Source of the DNA: Candidatus Acidiferrum typicum
GTDB lineage: Bacteria; Acidobacteriota; Terriglobia; Acidiferrales; UBA7541
DNA: 26,332 nt
Assembly: GCA_002478115.1 (NCBI GenBank)
Contig: DLMH01000124.1
Span: 1-26,332, forward strand
Direction: 5' to 3'
Made by a program: the position numbers and the translations under genes. The notes under the pieces were generated by a model that was not told the origin of the DNA, did no database searches, and saw only the letters and a list, made by a program, of their open reading frames with translations. Shown piece by piece: positions 22,509-26,332 of the stretch (its first letter is position 1; every line of letters begins with the position of its first letter).

Positions 22509-23582
22509 ATGAGTTCTCCCACGGTCTCCGTCGTGATGAGCGTTTTCAATGGCGAAGCGTTCCTATCAGAAGCAATTGATAGCGTACTTAATCAGAGCTT
22601 CCGTGACTTTGAATTCGTCATCGTTGATGATGGTTCAACAGACGCGACGGCTGATATTCTTTCGAAATACGTTCTCCGTGATGGCAGAATTCGAGTTTTG
22701 CGCAACGGAAAGAAAGGACGCGCCGCATCGCTCAATCTCGCGATCAGCCTAGCCAATGGGAAGTATGTTGCCAACATCGATGCCGATGATCTGGCGATGC
22801 CCGGGCGACTCGAAGAACAAGTCGCGTTCATGGAAAGAAACCCGGAAGTCGGCGTTTTGGGCGGTGCTTTTGAATTAATTACCGATTCCGGCGCCGCAAT
22901 CGATATCATTCGGCATCCGCTTGAGGATTCACAACTACGATCAGCAATCCTTCGCTATAACCCAATATGCCATTCGTCAGTCATCCTGAGAAAAGACATT
23001 GTGCTCGCCTTGGGAGGCTATCGCAGTATCTTTGTCCCTTCTGAGGATTATGATCTGTGGCTGAGGATGAGTGAGCGGAGCAGGCTCGCCAACCTACATA
23101 ACGTTTTGGTGCGATATCGGATTCACAGGAATCAACTGTCTGTCCGCAAATTAGAGCATCAGACATTATGCGTGCTGGCCGCCAGCGCTGCTGCAGAACA
23201 AAGAAGAAACGGCAGGCCCGACCCGCTGTCAGAGGTGGATGAAATAACGCCACAACTGCTGGACTCTCTTGGAGTGACGGCGGCGGAAATCCGCGTGGCT
23301 CTCGTCGACACTTATGCATATTGGATGGACCTCTTGGGGGCGGCAGACCCAGAGACGGCGCTGCAAGTGATTGAGGGGCTTTTGCAATTGCCTGACGCCC
23401 AAAGTTTTGACCGGTCGGTGCTGGCCAATGCGTGGCTAAAGGCGGCGGGCATCCACTATCGGCAGGGGCGGCTCGGGAGAGCATTGGTCTCCGCGGGACG
23501 CGCGGTTCTGGTGCGGCCCATCGTCGCGGGCCGGCCGCTGAAGAGGGCATTTACGCGCATTGCAGGGGCGCTCAAGGGTTGA
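22509..23582 (+). CDS. Family 2 glycosyltransferase
   Basis: The 357-residue product is counted from the ATG at 22509, which has GGAG six bases upstream. The GT-A fold is clear: VSVVMSVFNGEAFLSEAIDSVL, FVIVDDGSTDATADIL, then ANGKYVANIDADDLAMP with the metal-binding DAD and a catalytic-region PSEDYDLWLRMSE near residue 180. The C-terminal ~130 residues are helical and probably interact with the membrane or partner enzymes. It would add one sugar of the repeat unit on the cytoplasmic side. Donor and linkage cannot be read from sequence. Confidence 0.9.
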   Translation: MSSPTVSVVMSVFNGEAFLSEAIDSVLNQSFRDFEFVIVDDGSTDATADILSKYVLRDGRIRVLRNGKKGRAASLNLAISLANGKYVANIDADDLAMPGRLEEQVAFMERNPEVGVLGGAFELITDSGAAIDIIRHPLEDSQLRSAILRYNPICHSSVILRKDIVLALGGYRSIFVPSEDYDLWLRMSERSRLANLHNVLVRYRIHRNQLSVRKLEHQTLCVLAASAAAEQRRNGRPDPLSEVDEITPQLLDSLGVTAAEIRVALVDTYAYWMDLLGAADPETALQVIEGLLQLPDAQSFDRSVLANAWLKAAGIHYRQGRLGRALVSAGRAVLVRPIVAGRPLKRAFTRIAGALKG

Positions 23583-23614
23583 CCGGGACTTCTCAAACCG
23601 TCATCTTAAATGCC

Positions 23615-23950
23615 GTGAAGATCCTGTACATCAGCACGGCCGACAACGGTGGCGGAGCATCGCGCTCCGCTTATCGCCTGCCCGACGAAGCGTTCGTGGT
23701 TATACGTGATCATTGCCACGCTTAATTTCATGCGGACGTTCTCCCGCCGGCCATTGCGAGGATATGGCAGTTACGGGATAATCTAAACGTGAGCGGAAGC
23801 GAACCCTTTGGAACGAGGCCCCGAAAATCTAACGCGTCCCGGCTACCTCCACGTTTTTTCTGCAGCGCAAGGGATTGGTATGGACAAAAGAACTTAGGCC
23901 GCATCCGCGAATGGATCGCGAAGACCAACGCGACGGCTCTCGGCCGATAA
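23615..23950 (+). pseudogene. Degenerate remnant of a GT4-type glycosyltransferase
   Basis: From a GTG at 23615 the frame reads MKILYISTADNGGGASRSAYRL, the standard N-terminus of a group-1 glycosyltransferase (KILHIST...GGGAARAAYRL). It breaks off into unrelated sequence and a TAA at 23723-23725. The same frame then continues as ARIWQLRDNLNVSGSEPFGTRP...RLPP, which resembles the segment such enzymes carry before the Rossmann HNLHG region, and ends at a TAA at 23948. The total is about 110 codons where roughly 380-430 would be expected. The catalytic C-terminal half is absent. This explains most of the 422-base gap between the flanking GT2 genes. Confidence 0.68.
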
Positions 23951-24004
23951 AGAACACTTTTCAAGTTGGAAGGTTACACATCGCCGGTTGCTCGAGCTAA
24001 AAGA

Positions 24005-24862
24005 ATGACCAAGCCCTGTCAGGTTTCCGTCGTAATCCCCTGCTTCAATCATGGCGAATTTCTGCCCGAGGCCGTCTGCAGCGCGACCGCCATCGAGCGG
24101 GACGATATTGAGTTAATTGTCGTCGACGACGGCTCCACCGATGAGCGAACGCGCAAAGAAATCGATGCGCTGTCCGCGCGGGGGATTAAGGTAATACGCC
24201 AAGAAACCAAAGGGCTAGCGGCGGCGCGGAACGCCGGGATCGCGATTTCAAGAGGGGAATATATCCTTCCCCTGGATGCCGACGACCGTTTACGCCCGGG
24301 ATGGATTGACCGTGGGATTCGAATCCTGGAATCGAATCCGCAAGTTGGCGTCGTCTATGGGGATGCGGAATGTTTTGGGACGCGCAACGATCGCTGGACT
24401 ACCGGGTCGTTTGACCCGGATCGCTTGCTGAGGTGGAATTACATCCACGCCTCCGCCCTCTACCGTCGTTCTGTTTGGGAACAGAATCGCGGCTACGATG
24501 GTACAATGCCCGTCCAAGGGTATGAAGATTGGGATTTTTGGCTTGGCGCGTTGGAGCATGGCTGGGAATTTGCCTACATGCGAGAGGTGTTTTTCGACTA
24601 TAGACAGGCCGAACGATCGATGATCACTCGCACCCGCGAATTCGAATCGCAGATCGAGGCGTTCGTTGCGAGCAAGCACGGCCTTCTCTATCGGCGGCAG
24701 TGGCAGCAACAAAAGCGAGAGCACGAATCTGTGAAAGGGATTTGTCGCGATATCGGCAGATTGCTCAAATCTCGATCTAAAGAGATATACCTAACAGGAC
24801 GGCTAAAGATGGCAAAGGAGCTGCGATTGATTCGGCAGCGATTTGAACGCCGTGCATCGTAG
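24005..24862 (+). CDS. Family 2 glycosyltransferase
   Basis: The 285-residue product is counted from the ATG at 24005; an in-frame TTG at 23966 is less likely. Motifs: VSVVIPCFNHGEFLPEAVCS, LIVVDDGSTDERT, GLAAARNAGIAISRGEYILPLDADDRLRPGW and VQGYEDWDFWLGALEHGWEF (the ED motif of the catalytic base). It would transfer a sugar during repeat-unit synthesis. The preceding gap holds the broken GT4 gene. Base composition is less GC-biased than the export genes upstream. Confidence 0.9.
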   Translation: MTKPCQVSVVIPCFNHGEFLPEAVCSATAIERDDIELIVVDDGSTDERTRKEIDALSARGIKVIRQETKGLAAARNAGIAISRGEYILPLDADDRLRPGWIDRGIRILESNPQVGVVYGDAECFGTRNDRWTTGSFDPDRLLRWNYIHASALYRRSVWEQNRGYDGTMPVQGYEDWDFWLGALEHGWEFAYMREVFFDYRQAERSMITRTREFESQIEAFVASKHGLLYRRQWQQQKREHESVKGICRDIGRLLKSRSKEIYLTGRLKMAKELRLIRQRFERRAS

Positions 24863-24909
24863 GGCCCTTCCAACATGTTTGATTGCAGCCGCAGTCCGCT
24901 AACAAGATC

Positions 24910-26085
24910 ATGCCACCAGGACCAACACCAACGGTTAGCGTCATCGTGCCGAACTACAACCACGCGCGCTATTTGCGGCGGCGCGTTGATAGCATTCTTG
25001 CGCAGACGTATTCGGACTTTGAGCTGATCCTGCTTGATGACTGCTCGACGGACCATAGCCGCGAGATTCTTGCGTCCTATAGGGACAATCCCAAAGTGAG
25101 GGTCGAATTCAACGCGAAGAATTCCGGGACCCCGTTCAAGCAGTGGAACAAGGGCGTGCAGATGGCGCGTGGGCGGTACATTTGGATCGCCGAGTCCGAC
25201 GATTACGCTGATTTTCGCTTCCTGGCTCGGATGGTTCCGATCCTTGATGAGCAGACGGCGGTAACATTCGCGTATTGCCGCTCTTGGAGCATTGGGGAAA
25301 ATGATCAACGTTTTGGCTTTGCGGATTTGTACTTGGTTAGCCTGGACGCAAACCATTGGGCGGCCAACTTCGTCGTGGATGGCCTTGAGGAATGCCAGCG
25401 GTTCTTTGTGCTTGCCGCGCCAATTCCGAACGCGAGCTCCGTACTCTTTCGCAAGGACGTTTACGAGAGGGTGGGCCGCGCGGACGAGGGATTGCGCCTT
25501 TGTGGCGATTACAAGGTCTTTGCTGCAATGGCTGTCGAAGGCAAAATCGCTTATCTTGCTGAGCCCTTGAATTACTATCGGTCACACCGCGAAAATGCCC
25601 GCACCCGCACCGCAGCAGGGGCGCTAAGCATCGCCGAATATTTTTACGTGATGCTATCGGTTGTGGATCGTGTCGCCCCACCAGAAACGCTTACCCAAAA
25701 GACCGCAATGAATGAGGTCCTCAGCCGCCTGCCCTTCAAGCTCGATCCCCGTGAACGGATCCAAGCCGCCAAGCAATCGCTGACTTACATAGCAGACTGG
25801 AACCTGCGTCATAATCCACATGTACCCGGCAAGGCATTGCGCAAGCATTTTATGAATTGGGAGTTCGCGCTGGTAGACAACGAATTCGCCATTTCTCCTC
25901 CAAGCCGCTGGCGATTCTTTCTACACAGATGCCGCTTCTGTCGACACTACTTTCCCGAAATGGGTTGGAAGCTGAGACTCGTAAACCTGATGCGGGTGCT
26001 CGGCGCGCCTGTTGTCGGCTACCGGCACAGGCATTGGCCCGAACAGGCATACGCGCGGGTGATTCGAATGCTGGATGCGCCCTGA
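24910..26085 (+). CDS. Family 2 glycosyltransferase
   Basis: The 391-residue product is counted from the ATG at 24910; a TTG at 24883 is in frame. Motifs: VSVIVPNYNHARYLRRRVDSIL, LILLDDCSTDHSREIL and the characteristic PFKQWNKGVQMARGRYIWIAESDDYAD. The last carries the donor- and metal-binding Asp cluster in a form typical of a GT2 subgroup found in O-antigen loci. LRLCGDYKVFAAMAV may provide the acceptor/catalytic Asp. The C-terminal 150 residues are basic and of unknown role. Sugar specificity cannot be read. Confidence 0.9.
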   Translation: MPPGPTPTVSVIVPNYNHARYLRRRVDSILAQTYSDFELILLDDCSTDHSREILASYRDNPKVRVEFNAKNSGTPFKQWNKGVQMARGRYIWIAESDDYADFRFLARMVPILDEQTAVTFAYCRSWSIGENDQRFGFADLYLVSLDANHWAANFVVDGLEECQRFFVLAAPIPNASSVLFRKDVYERVGRADEGLRLCGDYKVFAAMAVEGKIAYLAEPLNYYRSHRENARTRTAAGALSIAEYFYVMLSVVDRVAPPETLTQKTAMNEVLSRLPFKLDPRERIQAAKQSLTYIADWNLRHNPHVPGKALRKHFMNWEFALVDNEFAISPPSRWRFFLHRCRFCRHYFPEMGWKLRLVNLMRVLGAPVVGYRHRHWPEQAYARVIRMLDAP

Positions 26086-26126
26086 GCAAGCAGGAAATTT
26101 TCCGGCGGCCGAGCGCGAACACGTAA

Positions 26127-26332
26127 GGCAGACCGCAGGCGCTTTTAGGTATCAGTTTGCGGAGGGCGCTGGGCCGAGTAGAGGACATAGCGATCGGAAT
26201 CAGCAAGAGTGGAAATTCGCCTAATGTGCTGGAAGCTCTGAAAGCCGCGCAGGAAGCGGACATTTCGTCAATCGTGCTGACCGGAGGAGCGGGTGGAGAA
26301 GCAGCAAAACTAGTTGACTGTAACAGCCATTT
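26127..26332 (+). pseudogene. SIS-domain fragment, phosphoheptose-isomerase-like, N-terminally damaged and cut by the window edge
   Basis: From about 26169 the frame reads LGRVEDIAIGISKSGNSPNVLEALKAAQ and IVLTGGAGGEAAKLVD, matching the second half of the SIS domain of GmhA/DiaA proteins (GDVAIGIST SGNSPNVLEAL, TGG.GG). The expected ~100 residues before it, with the GNGGSA substrate loop, are absent: the frame is closed by TAA at 26124-26126 and no good start codon is visible. A neighbouring frame (YQFAEGA) may carry a shifted remainder. The gene would have made heptose 7-phosphate or a related sugar phosphate. What lies beyond 26332 is unknown. Confidence 0.65.

Noticed and set aside
25850..26263. 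137-residue - strand open frame at the right end
   Set aside because: It is antisense to the end of the GT2 gene and to the SIS-domain fragment, both of which have recognisable motifs.

Overview
The window looks like chromosomal DNA of an Acidobacteriota member, probably class Terriglobia. The reasons are fairly high GC, a large SBBP-repeat secreted protein of the type common in that phylum (LPLSFEENEGQT start, choice-of-anchor D domains), a lasso-peptide type RiPP locus with an HPr-kinase-like enzyme and a nucleotidyltransferase-family protein, and a long exopolysaccharide cluster. The organism is inferred from gene content only. I see no rRNA, tRNA, CRISPR array or transposase.

Left part (1-4332): the 3' end of a nucleotidyltransferase-family gene (+) converges on a 1184-residue SBBP-repeat protein (-). 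A perfect 12-bp inverted repeat lies between the two stops.

Lasso-peptide region (4616-9205, all -): reading with transcription, the order is a PqqD-like RRE protein, an asparagine-synthetase-like cyclase lacking the glutaminase Cys2, a short precursor-like gene whose core is out of frame, a stub of a second cyclase, a leader fused in frame to the last ~109 residues of a third cyclase, an intact 51-residue precursor with the full YxxPxL-x3-G-x5-T leader motif, and an HPr-kinase-like protein. The simplest reading is a former tandem array of three cyclase-precursor pairs, collapsed by deletion. No leader peptidase (B2, transglutaminase-like) is visible. Its expected neighbourhood holds a broken second copy of the nucleotidyltransferase on the opposite strand. 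The locus therefore looks like a RiPP cluster caught in mid-rearrangement, with one plausible precursor left.

Right part (9416-26332, all +): a polysaccharide assembly and export cluster. It encodes a TPR membrane protein, an O-antigen ligase/polymerase-like protein, a Wza-type export protein, a Wzc-type chain-length regulator with tyrosine kinase, an NDP-sugar epimerase/dehydratase, an ArnT/GT39-like membrane protein, an ABC-2 exporter (Wzm/Wzt with C-terminal extension), a DUF268-like protein, a GT11 fucosyltransferase and three GT2 glycosyltransferases. A degenerate GT4 remnant and an N-terminally damaged SIS-domain (phosphoheptose-isomerase-like) gene lie toward the right edge. The first genes overlap or nearly abut, which suggests an operon. 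A good sigma70-like promoter follows the epimerase gene. The cluster mixes Wza/Wzc components with an ABC-transporter pair, and its distal third shows gene decay, typical of a variable glycan locus.
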